From NCBI GenBank assembly GCA_038234815.1, contig JBBQSU010000002.1, positions 8,892 to 72,891 on the forward strand: a DNA stretch of 64,000 bases, written 5' to 3'. Shown one piece after another: positions 9,579-17,394 of this stretch. The notes under the pieces are model-generated. The model had not been told where the DNA came from, ran no database searches, and saw only the letters and a program-made list of their open reading frames with translations. A program made the translations under genes and the position numbers. Source of the DNA: JBBQSU01 sp038234815 (GTDB taxonomy: Bacteria > Planctomycetota > Phycisphaerae > Tepidisphaerales > Tepidisphaeraceae). Positions within the stretch are counted from its first letter, which is position 1, and each line of letters begins with the position of its first letter.

Positions 9579-10889
9579 ATGAACGAAACAAACGCCAGCT
9601 GTGCTACCCAGCCGAAGCCTGTTACCCGGCTCTCGTCGGAGCAGATCAATCGCTACAAGCGGCATTTGCTCCTGGCCGAAGTGGGCATGGAAGGGCAGAA
9701 AAAGCTGCTGAACGCGAAGGTGCTGTGCATCGGGGCCGGCGGGCTGGGGTGTCCGATCAGTTTGTACCTCGCCGCGGCGGGCGTCGGCACCATCGGCTTG
9801 GCCGACGTGGATGTGGTCAGCCCGAGCAACCTTCAGCGCCAAGTGCTTTTCGGCGTAAGCTCGATCGGTGTGGATAAAGTAAAGGCCGCCGCGGCGCGTC
9901 TGAGGGACCTCAATCCCGACGTCCGCATCATCGAACATAAGACGATCGTCAATTCTCAAAATGTCCTGGAACTTGTGCGCGATTACGACGTGATCATCGA
10001 CGGCACGGATAATTTTCCGACCCGGTACTGCGTGAACGACGCCTGCGTGTTGCTGAAAAAACCAAACGTTTACGGCAGCATTTTCCGGTTCGAGGGCATG
10101 GTGACGGTCTTTGCGCCACATCTGCTGAACCCGGACACAAAAGAACCGGGGCCGTGCTACCGTTGCCTCTATCCTGAACCGCCAGACCCGGGATCGGTGC
10201 CGAGTTGTGCCGAAGGCGGGGTGATCGGCGTGTTGCCCGGGATCATTGGCACGCTTCAGGCCAATGAGGTCATCAAGCTGATTCTGGGAATCGGCAAGCC
10301 CACGATCGGCCGGTTGATTACGTTCGGGGCGCTGGACATGGAGTTTCGGACGTTTAAAACGCGGCGCGATCCGACCTGCCCGGTCTGCGGGGCCAATCCG
10401 ACGATCACCAAGCCGATTGACTACGAGCAGTTTTGTGGCGTGCCGATTTTGGATCCGAAATCCGCCGCCGAAACTGCAGAGGAAGTGCAGAAGGCAAAAG
10501 ACCCAAGACCCGCCGGCGCCGGTCTGGACGACAAGGGCCTTCCGCCGGGTTACGCGTTTGACGGCAAGTGGGAAATAACCCCGCGGCAGGTGAAACAGAT
10601 GCTGGAGCGCAAGGAATCGTTCGTGTTTATCGACTGCCGATTGCCGAGCGAAGCGGTGATCACGCGCATTGAAGGCGCCGAGCTTCTGCCGCTCCAACAA
10701 CTTCCGGCGCGCATTGGCGAACTTCGCGGGAAGGAAAGCGAGCAGGTGATCGTGCATTGCAAGGCCGGCGGTCGCTCGATGAATTTTGTGAAGATGCTGT
10801 CCCAACAGGGCTTTAAAAACGTAAAAAGCATGGCCGGTGGGATTTTGCTTTGGAACAAGGACATCAATCCGGATGGGCCTCAATACTAG
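9579..10889 (+). CDS. moeB: MoeB/ThiF-type E1 adenylyltransferase fused to a rhodanese domain
   Basis: Adenylates the C-terminal Gly of a ubiquitin-like sulfur carrier (MoaD/ThiS/CysO type); the rhodanese part can then donate sulfur. It has 436 residues. The E1 domain is about 20-275: RYKRHLLLAEVG, nucleotide loop GAGGLG at 52-57, LADVDVV, NLQRQVLF and DGTDN at 141-145. Zinc cysteines are C193/C196 and C267/C270, and the conserved Cys of PSCAEGGV is C210. The rhodanese domain is about 330-436 with active-site C394 in HCKAGGRS. No carrier, moaE or thi gene is adjacent. Its target therefore cannot be told from context; a second E1 lies at 28361. Confidence 0.92.
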   Translation: MNETNASCATQPKPVTRLSSEQINRYKRHLLLAEVGMEGQKKLLNAKVLCIGAGGLGCPISLYLAAAGVGTIGLADVDVVSPSNLQRQVLFGVSSIGVDKVKAAAARLRDLNPDVRIIEHKTIVNSQNVLELVRDYDVIIDGTDNFPTRYCVNDACVLLKKPNVYGSIFRFEGMVTVFAPHLLNPDTKEPGPCYRCLYPEPPDPGSVPSCAEGGVIGVLPGIIGTLQANEVIKLILGIGKPTIGRLITFGALDMEFRTFKTRRDPTCPVCGANPTITKPIDYEQFCGVPILDPKSAAETAEEVQKAKDPRPAGAGLDDKGLPPGYAFDGKWEITPRQVKQMLERKESFVFIDCRLPSEAVITRIEGAELLPLQQLPARIGELRGKESEQVIVHCKAGGRSMNFVKMLSQQGFKNVKSMAGGILLWNKDINPDGPQY

Positions 10890-10976
10890 CTTCAGGGTAA
10901 CCCTTATTGTGGCCGAACGATTCCGATGGCATCGTACAATCTGTGGCGTCGGTTGATATGACCCACGGAGGATTTG

Positions 10977-13010
10977 ATGAACCAGTTGGACTTCAACACA
11001 TTGGATTTCGATCAGTCGCTGGCGCACGAATGGCTGGCGGTCAATAAGATCGGTGGCTATGCCTGCGCGACGATTCCCGGGCTGAATTCCCGGAAATATC
11101 ACGGGTTGCTGGTGGCGGCGATGTCCCCACCGGTGCGGCGGATGGTCCTGTTGTCGCGCGTGGAAGAGACCGTCCGGAGTCATGGCTGCTCGTTTGCCCT
11201 GGCAACCAACGAATATCCCGGGGCGATCTTTCCTGAGGGGCACAAGCTGCTTCGGGCTTTCAATCCCGATCCGTTTCCGCGATGGGGTTTTCAGGCCGAT
11301 GGCTGGACGATGGAAAAAAGCCTGCGGCTGCTTGCAGGGGAAAATACGGTTTGTCTGACGTACACGTTGCTGGGTGGTGATCAGTGCGTGTCGCTTGAAC
11401 TGCGTCCGCTGCTGGCGCTGCGCGGTATCCACGAACTGATGTATCAGTGGAATGGGCCTCTGGCCGCCGAACGCGGGCCGGGGAACCAGGTGCGCATCCC
11501 CGCTACGTCTCGAACACCGGAAGTGTTCCTATCGCATGATGGCGAATTCGTGCCCGAATCGTGCTGGTACCTCAATACGATCTATCGCAGGGAAATGGAG
11601 CGCGGGTACAGCGGGCTGGAAGATTTGTGGATGCCCGGCGTGGTGCGTTGGACGCTGTCGCCCGGGCAGACCGTTCATTTCATCTGCTCTGCCGATCCGA
11701 TCGAGTTCGGTCGTGTGATTTCCGTGATGGACCGTCAGTTTACCCAGGCGGTGATTCCCGCCTGGCCCGCCGACACCAGCAATGCCGAAATGGACGCGCT
11801 GGTGCGCACCGCCGATCAATTTGTAGTGTCGATTCCCGGCAGCGAGCGCGCGGAACCTGTCGCTGCGGTCATGCCCCTATACCCATGGTCCAACCCGCGC
11901 GGTCGCGATACGCTCATCGGCCTGCCCGGCCTTTTCCTGGTACCGGGAAAGTTCGCGGCCGCCCGCACCATTCTCGAAACCTTCGCCGCCAATCTCCAAA
12001 ATGGCCTGATGCCTTCAGAATGGCCCGAGGACGGCGCGGCGCCGGTATATCATGGTGCCGACGTGTCGCTTTGGTTCGTTAATGCCACCTGGCAATACCT
12101 GCTTTACACCGGCGACGACAGCGCGTTCCGCCGAGGTATTTTCGATACGATAATCCGGATCATCGATGCTTATGAGCACGGCACGGGGCTTGGCATCAAG
12201 GCCGACGCCACCGGGCTGATTTCGACGCACGAAAGCGGCGTGGCAACAACCTGGATGGACGCCAAGGTGTGCGATTGGCTGGTGACTCCGCGGCAGGGGC
12301 GCACCGTCGAGATCAATGCGCTCTGGTACAATGCACTGTGCATCGCCCGGTGCTTGGCCGAACGGTTGAATCATCCCGACCATGCCGATCGCCTGACACT
12401 GTTGGCCACTGCAGTTAAGCAGAGCTTTAATGTTTCATTTTGGAACGCCAAATCCCAGTGTCTTTTGGATGTGATCGACGACCACGGGCACGACTCTGCC
12501 GTGCGGCCCAATCAGCTTTGGGCCATTGCCTTGCCGTTCCCCGTGCTGGACCGGGAACGTCAGCCCGCAGTGCTGAAAAAAGTAACCGATGAACTGCTCC
12601 TGCCACTGGGGGTGCGTACGCTTTCGCCAAAAGATCCGTGCTATCAGGGCCATTTCGCCGGCGACGTGGTGCATCGGGATCGCGCTTACCATCAGGGCTG
12701 CGCGTTTCCGTGGTTGCTCGGTCCGTTCGCTTCGGCATATCTCCACGTGAATGGTCGTTCCGAAAGCACTCGCCAGCATGTCCACAAGATGCTGAGCGGC
12801 TGCCTTGAACAGTTGACGAGTCATGGCCTAGGCCAGATTGGTGAACTTTTTGACGGAAATGCCCCGCACGCGATGAGTGGGGCGTTCGCCAGTGGCTTGG
12901 CCGCAGCCGAGTTACTGCGCGTTTATGCCGAAGACGTGTTGGACCTTCAGCCGACGGCCACCCCGCGACCGCCCGCAACATCGGCCACGCCGGTGGTGGT
13001 TGATAAATAA
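10977..13010 (+). CDS. Glycogen-debranching enzyme, archaeal/bacterial GDE type
   Basis: Amylo-alpha-1,6-glucosidase-like enzyme expected to trim branch points in glycogen. It has 677 residues. The N-terminal GDE_N-type domain covers about 1-220 (HEWLAVNKIGGYACATIPGL, then SRKYHGLLVAAM). The (alpha/alpha)6 catalytic domain is about 270-655, with YPWSNPRGRDTLIGLPGLFL, GLMPSEWPEDG, ADVSLWFVNATWQYLLYTGD, TWMDAKV, GRTVEINALWYNAL and the late QIGELFDGN. ATG 10977 is chosen because GGAGG at 10967-10971 lies five bases before it; an adjacent TTG is less likely. No glgB, glgA or glgP is nearby. Confidence 0.93.
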   Translation: MNQLDFNTLDFDQSLAHEWLAVNKIGGYACATIPGLNSRKYHGLLVAAMSPPVRRMVLLSRVEETVRSHGCSFALATNEYPGAIFPEGHKLLRAFNPDPFPRWGFQADGWTMEKSLRLLAGENTVCLTYTLLGGDQCVSLELRPLLALRGIHELMYQWNGPLAAERGPGNQVRIPATSRTPEVFLSHDGEFVPESCWYLNTIYRREMERGYSGLEDLWMPGVVRWTLSPGQTVHFICSADPIEFGRVISVMDRQFTQAVIPAWPADTSNAEMDALVRTADQFVVSIPGSERAEPVAAVMPLYPWSNPRGRDTLIGLPGLFLVPGKFAAARTILETFAANLQNGLMPSEWPEDGAAPVYHGADVSLWFVNATWQYLLYTGDDSAFRRGIFDTIIRIIDAYEHGTGLGIKADATGLISTHESGVATTWMDAKVCDWLVTPRQGRTVEINALWYNALCIARCLAERLNHPDHADRLTLLATAVKQSFNVSFWNAKSQCLLDVIDDHGHDSAVRPNQLWAIALPFPVLDRERQPAVLKKVTDELLLPLGVRTLSPKDPCYQGHFAGDVVHRDRAYHQGCAFPWLLGPFASAYLHVNGRSESTRQHVHKMLSGCLEQLTSHGLGQIGELFDGNAPHAMSGAFASGLAAAELLRVYAEDVLDLQPTATPRPPATSATPVVVDK

Positions 13011-13057
13011 CCGCTATTACGCGGTCATCAGGTGCTTGAGTTGGTCCATCCACTTCT

Positions 13058-13076
13058 CGGGCTGCCCGGTTTTTTT
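13058..13076 (+). terminator. Possible terminator after the debranching-enzyme gene
   Basis: A short hairpin CGGG-CTG-CCCG (13058-13068) is followed by seven T (13070-13076), 47 bases past the stop. The stem is only four GC pairs, so it is plausible but weak. It also marks the left side of island A. Confidence 0.5.
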
Positions 13077-13126
13077 ATACCGCAAGAACCGTTGGCTTCC
13101 TGGCTATTTTACCCAGTTTGCCAAGT

Positions 13127-13156
13127 GGTGCGCAAAATGGCGCCCATTTGCGCACC
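13127..13156. repeat. Island A, palindrome 1 (30 nt, 13 of 15 pairs)
   Basis: The arms are GGTGCGCAAA and TTTGCGCACC around the centre GGCGCC (imperfect beside the centre). The same 30-nt design occurs at 29527-29556, where the A/T arm is TTTTT/AAAAA instead of AAA/TTT, so pairing is kept while the bases differ. It could be a protein-binding dyad, a cruciform or an RNA hairpin. It begins 117 bases after the debranching-enzyme gene. Confidence 0.85.
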
Positions 13157-13214
13157 ATCGTTTCGGGCAATTTAGAAATATTTAAAAATTTTAAGTACTG
13201 ATTTATCAAAGAGT

Positions 13215-13220
13215 TATAAT
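13215..13220 (+). promoter_or_regulatory. Candidate -10 box (TATAAT) in the AT-rich core of island A
   Basis: A perfect TATAAT lies in an AT-rich stretch of about 80 bases between the two GCGCACC elements, 75 bases before the ATG at 13295. No good -35 hexamer is at the right distance. It is the best promoter candidate for the small frame at 13295. Confidence 0.4.
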
Positions 13221-13251
13221 TTTTGTCCTCCCGAAATTTGGGCCAATTTGT

Positions 13252-13277
13252 GCCAATTTGCGCACCACCGACCCTTA
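13252..13277 (+). repeat. Island A, conserved 26-nt block before the small ORF
   Basis: The block runs from GCCAATTTGCGCACC to CCCTTA. It matches the block at 29656-29681 at 23 of 26 positions. Its right half repeats the right arm of the 30-nt palindrome; the copy-to-copy distance of the GCGCACC ends is 110 bases here and 114 in island B. It lies 43 bases upstream of ATG 13295; in island B the distance is 54, and the extra 11 bases are accounted for by a duplicated CCCTTA. Confidence 0.85.
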
Positions 13278-13294
13278 GGTTAGGAGGACAAATT

Positions 13295-13561
13295 ATGGCT
13301 GACCTAATTCTAATCTTGGTGGCGGGTCTGCTGGCCGGTGTTTTGGCTGCGGCGATCATGGCTGCGCGGTGGCTCGCGAGAGGCTTACAGAGAGGTTTTC
13401 GGAAGAGTGTAGTTTCCGGGTCGGCGAGGGTAGGCAAGTTGTGCGTTCTTGGTTCAATATCGATGGTAACCGGCCTTTTTGGGCTAAAAAATGGGACACC
13501 ATTGGGACCCAAAAGGACCCCTTTGGGACCCCCTTTGGACACCCTTTTGGACGCAATTTAG
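13295..13561 (+). CDS. Small frame of island A, possible membrane peptide
   Basis: Unknown. An 88-residue frame opens with a strong AGGAGG (13282-13287), seven bases before ATG. It starts MADLILILVAGLLAGVLAAA, long enough for one membrane helix, followed by an Arg-rich stretch (ARWLARGLQRGFRK). It then reads through the GGGACCCC tail as GTPLGPKRTPLGPPLDTLL. The start region is shared with 29710 (MASDLFILS). The tail, however, differs between the copies by a one-base indel that changes the frame, so at least the C-terminal half is probably not conserved protein. An overlapping minus-strand frame (13075-13542) is also open. It may be a real short membrane protein or only the coding-like part of a repeated element. 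Confidence 0.35.
   Translation: MADLILILVAGLLAGVLAAAIMAARWLARGLQRGFRKSVVSGSARVGKLCVLGSISMVTGLFGLKNGTPLGPKRTPLGPPLDTLLDAI
13495..13548 (+). repeat. Island A tail: about four units of a GGGACCCCCTTT-like 12-mer
   Basis: The 54 bases from GACACC to TTTT are built of degenerate units GGGACCC-AAA, AGGACCCC-TTT, GGGACCCCC-TTT and GGACACCC-TTTT. They align with 29955-30009 at about 48 of 55 columns with one gap. CCCAAAAGG and CCCTTTGGG within it can pair. The unit's meaning is unknown. Confidence 0.85.
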
Positions 13562-13588
13562 GCCTTCCACGGGCCAGTCTTGGAAGGC
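13562..13588. repeat. 8-bp inverted repeat at the right end of island A
   Basis: GCCTTCCA (13562-13569) and TGGAAGGC (13581-13588) form a perfect 8-bp stem with an 11-base loop, starting directly at the small-frame stop. No T-run follows. No equivalent was seen at the end of island B. From here to 13855 I see nothing else recognisable. Confidence 0.5.
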
Positions 13589-13855
13589 GTTACTTCGTGA
13601 TGTGGGTCGCGCAGGACGCACCCCGTGCTTCAGCGAAGGCGAAGAGTTGCTGGCGAAGATCAGAAAGGTCGAAAAGATCAGAATGTACTCGTGGGGATTT
13701 AGAGGGGCGTCAATAAGTGCGGCTGTGTCTTGTGCCGATGTCGCGAGAGAAGCCGGCGTCAATTCCCTCGGGCTTTCCTTCCCCGTCGCCGCGGCCGCAG
13801 CGTGGGATTTCCTGCGCTGGGTGTTAGGATCGTCCATCAGGCGAGGATCAGGAAG

Positions 13856-15016
13856 ATGGAGCACAAAAACCTGGCGAGCGAACTCGTGGCAGAATCGCAC
13901 AGGGCCGGGGGACTGGCTCCGGTTGACCTGGAACGCTTCTGGGCCGATCAGGCACGGGCCGGGGCCGACCCATTTGCGGCGTCGCAGGTGGCGATGGGCA
14001 TCGGCATGAGTGGCGAGTGCGTCTGGGCGGAGTTGAACGAACCGGAGGACTGGTGGCGATACGAAACTGACGAGCCGTTCCGCCTGCAATTGCACAAGCG
14101 ATACAACGACGTGTCGCAGCGCGTCGTTGGCCGCCGGCTGCTCAATGAATCTCCGAGCGATCCGGCGCGGAAATACCCGGCGACCAAAAGCCTGGCCGAT
14201 GTGTTTGAAGCCAAAAATCACTGGGACGGCTGGAGCTGGTGGTTGATGCCGTCTGCGGGCAATGAAGAGGAACTGAAGGCCTTGCTGGATCGGGTGGAGA
14301 CCTGCGACATTCGCAAATTCATCCTTCCGGAAAACTGGGACGCGGAAAAGGACCGATTGCTGAAGCTGGGGGTCAAACCCCCGCTTTATCGATGGCAACG
14401 CGGGCCTTGCACGTTTGCCACGTCGGTGTATGGGACAGAAAATTTCCTGTTTTTGGTGATGGACAATCCCGACTTGGCCGGACGGTTTCGTGATGCCATT
14501 CTCCGGGTGATGCTGGAGATCGGCCGTGTGTTAGATGAAGAGGCCGGTTATACGCAGGCGACAAGCCCGCGTGGTTTCGGATTTGCTGATGACAACTGCG
14601 CGCTGTTCACGCCCGATATGTACGAGTTTTTCGGCTTTCCGATCCTCAGGAAAATTTGGGAAGTTTATAGCCCCGCCGATGGCGACTGGCGGTATCAGCA
14701 CTCCGACTCATCGATGGCGCATCTTCTGCCGCTGCTGGGAAAATTGAGGCTGCGGGGGACGAATTTTGGGCCAACGGTGAGCGTGGAGCAGATTCGTCGG
14801 TACCTTCCGCAGGCGGTTATCAACGGGCAGCTAGCGCCGTTCACGTTCATGCGTAACGAAGAGGAGGCGATCGTCACGGAGTTTTTGCGGGATTTTTCCC
14901 AGGCAAGAGCAACCCGGGGGCTGCGGTTTACCACCGCCGGTTCGATCAACAACGGTTCGATGTTGAAAAGCATGCGACTGGTTATGGCGGCGATCCAGCG
15001 CCATGGACAGTATTAA
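13856..15016 (+). CDS. Uroporphyrinogen decarboxylase-like (URO-D superfamily) protein
   Basis: It resembles the URO-D/corrinoid-methyltransferase superfamily rather than true HemE. It has 386 residues from ATG 13856 (AGGATCAGGAAG just before), beginning MEHKNLASELVAESHRAGG. Features are a TIM-barrel-like body with WSWWLMPSAGNEEELKALLD, the central YGTENFLFLVMDNPDLAGRF helix, GFGFADDNCALFTPDMYEFF, HSDSSMAHLLPLLGKLRL and a C-terminal TAGSINNGSMLKSMRL. The D-D pair in FADDNC matches the place where this superfamily binds substrate. Its substrate is unknown, and no methyltransferase partner or corrinoid protein is nearby. A role in heme synthesis is unlikely. Confidence 0.8.
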   Translation: MEHKNLASELVAESHRAGGLAPVDLERFWADQARAGADPFAASQVAMGIGMSGECVWAELNEPEDWWRYETDEPFRLQLHKRYNDVSQRVVGRRLLNESPSDPARKYPATKSLADVFEAKNHWDGWSWWLMPSAGNEEELKALLDRVETCDIRKFILPENWDAEKDRLLKLGVKPPLYRWQRGPCTFATSVYGTENFLFLVMDNPDLAGRFRDAILRVMLEIGRVLDEEAGYTQATSPRGFGFADDNCALFTPDMYEFFGFPILRKIWEVYSPADGDWRYQHSDSSMAHLLPLLGKLRLRGTNFGPTVSVEQIRRYLPQAVINGQLAPFTFMRNEEEAIVTEFLRDFSQARATRGLRFTTAGSINNGSMLKSMRLVMAAIQRHGQY

Positions 15017-15103
15017 GGGAGACGAGGCACGGAAGTCCCCCCAATGGCGGTGGGACGGATTATCGACGGGCCTGCGAGATTTTGGGCAAGCGGAAGGTGA
15101 GTC

Positions 15104-15994
15104 ATGAGCTTTGTTTCGCGGTATCTCGATCCGAATCTGGTTGAGCGCTTGAATCACCTTGCGCTTTCGGCCAGGCGGGTGGTGGAGGGAACGACGACGG
15201 GGCAACATCGGTCGCCGCTTAAGGGGAGCAGTGTGGAATTTCGGCAGCACCGTTTTTATACGCCCGGAGATGAACCGCGAAGGTTGGATTGGCGCGTGCT
15301 GGCCCGGACCGATCGGCCATACATTAAGGAATATGACGAAGAAACGAACCTGCGGGCGATGCTGATGCTGGATGGGAGCGGTTCGATGGGATACGGGGGC
15401 AAGAGCGGGGCAAAGCTGGACTATGCCGCGCGGTTTGCTGCGGCGCTGGCGTATTTGATGCTGGGGCAGACCGAAAGCGTGGGGCTGGCGCTGGTGGGGT
15501 CGAAGACATCGGAATGGCTCAAGCCCCATGGCGGGCCGAGCCAGTTGTCGCGGTTGATTGATGTATTGGAGCGAGGCAGTCCGAGTGGTCCGACTTCGCT
15601 GGGCACGGCTTTGCACGAGTGTGCCGATCGACTGGATCGCCGGGCACTGGTGGTGGTTTTTTCTGATCTGCTGCTGCCCGTGGATTCGATTGCCACGGGA
15701 TTGGCGCATTTGGTGCATGACCGACACGAGGTGATCCTTCTGCGCGTGCTGGACAAAGACGAGGCGGAGTTCCCGTTTAAGAATTGGTCAAGATTCCGGG
15801 GACTGGAAGGAGAGCGGCCGCAATTGTGTGAGCCGGCGCTGATGCGGCAGACTTATCTCGATAATTTTGGGAACCATCGGGATCAACTGAAGGAATTATG
15901 TCGGGCAATGAAAATGGAGTGCCATGAGTTGTTCACCGATCGTCCACTGATTGACGCGGTGACGGGATTTTTAAGTCGTCGCGCGGGGAAGTGA
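15104..15994 (+). CDS. DUF58 domain protein with VWA-like MIDAS
   Basis: DUF58 proteins usually sit with MoxR ATPases and BatA-type proteins and are thought to help chaperone assembly or stress responses. It has 296 residues. The DUF58 signature region is about 35-75 (HRSPLKGSSVEFRQHRFYTP, then DEPRRLDWRVLARTDRPYIK, then YDEETNLRAMLMLDGSGSMG). DGSGS at about 90-94 is the metal-site motif. GGAAGGTGAG precedes the ATG. No moxR or bat gene is adjacent; it is followed eight bases later by a methyltransferase. Confidence 0.88.
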   Translation: MSFVSRYLDPNLVERLNHLALSARRVVEGTTTGQHRSPLKGSSVEFRQHRFYTPGDEPRRLDWRVLARTDRPYIKEYDEETNLRAMLMLDGSGSMGYGGKSGAKLDYAARFAAALAYLMLGQTESVGLALVGSKTSEWLKPHGGPSQLSRLIDVLERGSPSGPTSLGTALHECADRLDRRALVVVFSDLLLPVDSIATGLAHLVHDRHEVILLRVLDKDEAEFPFKNWSRFRGLEGERPQLCEPALMRQTYLDNFGNHRDQLKELCRAMKMECHELFTDRPLIDAVTGFLSRRAGK

Positions 15995-16001
15995 GAAGAT
16001 C

Positions 16002-16790
16002 ATGCAGAAGAAGACAACCGACTGGAGCAAGGTGGCGGGGTGGTATGACAACCTGGTGGGGGAATCGGGCAGTGAATATCACCGCGAGGTGGTGTTGCCC
16101 GGGGTGCTGCGGTTGCTGCGACCGGAGCCGGGCCAGCGTGTACTGGATTTGGCCTGCGGGCAGGGGGTGTTGTGTCGGTTGCTTGCGGATCGAAAAGCTG
16201 AAGTGACGGGTGTTGATGCGGCGCGGCCGTTGATTGAAGCGGCCAAGGCGCGCGGACCGGAAGCGATCCGATATTCGGTTGGCGACGCGCGTCAGTTGGA
16301 TTTCCTCCCTGCCGATCACTTCGATTCGGCGGCTTGTGTGCTGGCGATTCAGAATATTCATCCGATCCAGGGGGTGTTTGATTCGGCGGCCGGGCGGATC
16401 AAGGTGGGCGGGGTGTTTGTGGTGGTGATGATGCACCCGTGCTTTCGTGGCGCGCAGGAAACTTCGTGGGGCTGGGATGAAGCGAGCCAAGTGCAGTATC
16501 GGCGAGTGGATCGATACCTGGTGCCGAGAAAATCGCCCATCGTTACGCATCCGGGGCAGTCGCCGGATTTGTATACCTGGTCGTTTCATAAACCGCTGGG
16601 CATGTATGTGAAGGCATTTTCCCGGGCGGGGATGCTGATGGATGCGCTCGAGGAGTGGCCGAGCCATAAGACCAGCACGAGTGGACCGCGCGCGGCGGCG
16701 GAGAATCAGTCGCGCAAGGAGATCCCGATGTTTCTGGCAATCCGCGCGGTGAAGGTGGGCGCAGGATTGCAGAAGATCGATCAGGAGTAG
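16002..16790 (+). CDS. Class I SAM-dependent methyltransferase
   Basis: It has 262 residues with a Rossmann-type methyltransferase domain at about 35-160: VLDLACGQGVLCRLLADRKA (SAM motif I at about 47-55), VTGVDAARPLIEAAK (motif II acidic residue) and IRYSVGDARQLDFLPADHFD. The C-terminal part carries YTWSFHKPLGMYVKAFSRAG, typical of the lid over the substrate. The substrate is unknown and may be a small molecule such as a quinone precursor. It starts eight bases after the DUF58 stop, so the two are probably co-transcribed. Confidence 0.88.
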   Translation: MQKKTTDWSKVAGWYDNLVGESGSEYHREVVLPGVLRLLRPEPGQRVLDLACGQGVLCRLLADRKAEVTGVDAARPLIEAAKARGPEAIRYSVGDARQLDFLPADHFDSAACVLAIQNIHPIQGVFDSAAGRIKVGGVFVVVMMHPCFRGAQETSWGWDEASQVQYRRVDRYLVPRKSPIVTHPGQSPDLYTWSFHKPLGMYVKAFSRAGMLMDALEEWPSHKTSTSGPRAAAENQSRKEIPMFLAIRAVKVGAGLQKIDQE

Positions 16791-16872
16791 GCGTCGCACG
16801 GGAAGGCACTTTCCCTGATGGACGCAGCGATGAGACCGATGCCAACAATTAAATGGCATAAGGAGGTCAATG

Positions 16873-17379
16873 ATGAGCAAGCGAATGAATTCGGCGAAAG
16901 GTCCGGGTGAAGAGGTGAGCTTGGCTGGTGGGCCGGAAGAGGGGGGTAAACTTGTGCGGACCGGCAAGGACGAAAATTCAGGGGGTTTGAGGGAGCGATT
17001 TCGGCGCGGGGCAGCGAAGGTCGCCGCTGCAGTAGGTCATCCGGCGGCGTTTGTGATCGCAGTACTGACGGTGGCGGTATGGGGTATTTGCGGGCCGATG
17101 TTCGGGTATTCCGACACCTGGCAACTGGTCATCAACACCAGCACGACCATCATCACGTTTTTGATCGTGTTTTTAATTCAGAACACGCAGAACAGGGACT
17201 CGAAGGCGATCCACATCAAGCTCGATGAATTGCTAAGAGCGATCACGGGCGCACGAACGAATTTAGTTGATTTGGAGGATGCGACCGAAGAAGAATTGGA
17301 GAGGTTGAAGAAGGAGTTCAATCGAATACGGGCGGAACAAAAGAATGAGGTTTGTGAAGAGCGTGCGGCGGTGAAATAG
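16873..17379 (+). CDS. Low-affinity iron permease-family membrane protein
   Basis: It has 168 residues. A charged N-terminus (about 1-55) is followed by two hydrophobic segments, about 60-82 (HPAAFVIAVLTVAVWGICGP) and 92-112 (NTSTTIITFLIVFLIQNTQN). The family hallmark IQNTQNRDSKAIHIKLDELL comes next, then a charged C-terminal helix (EEELERLKKEFNRIRAEQKN). Bacterial members of this family are small, and their transport role is largely inferred from yeast Fet4. AGGAGG at 16861-16866 lies six bases before ATG 16873; the ATG three bases earlier is too close. It converges on the PiT gene with a 15-base gap. Confidence 0.85.
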   Translation: MSKRMNSAKGPGEEVSLAGGPEEGGKLVRTGKDENSGGLRERFRRGAAKVAAAVGHPAAFVIAVLTVAVWGICGPMFGYSDTWQLVINTSTTIITFLIVFLIQNTQNRDSKAIHIKLDELLRAITGARTNLVDLEDATEEELERLKKEFNRIRAEQKNEVCEERAAVK

Positions 17380-17394
17380 GGGGCAGGACAAGCG

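Noticed and set aside
9534..11432. A 632-codon minus-strand frame opposite the MoeB and debranching genes
   Set aside because: It is the antisense shadow of two well-supported plus-strand genes in a GC-rich genome, with no domains.
13075..13542. A 155-codon minus-strand frame across island A
   Set aside because: It reads through the palindromes and the tail repeats. Its apparent phrases come from the repeats, and no start site is visible. A real gene cannot be excluded, but nothing supports it.
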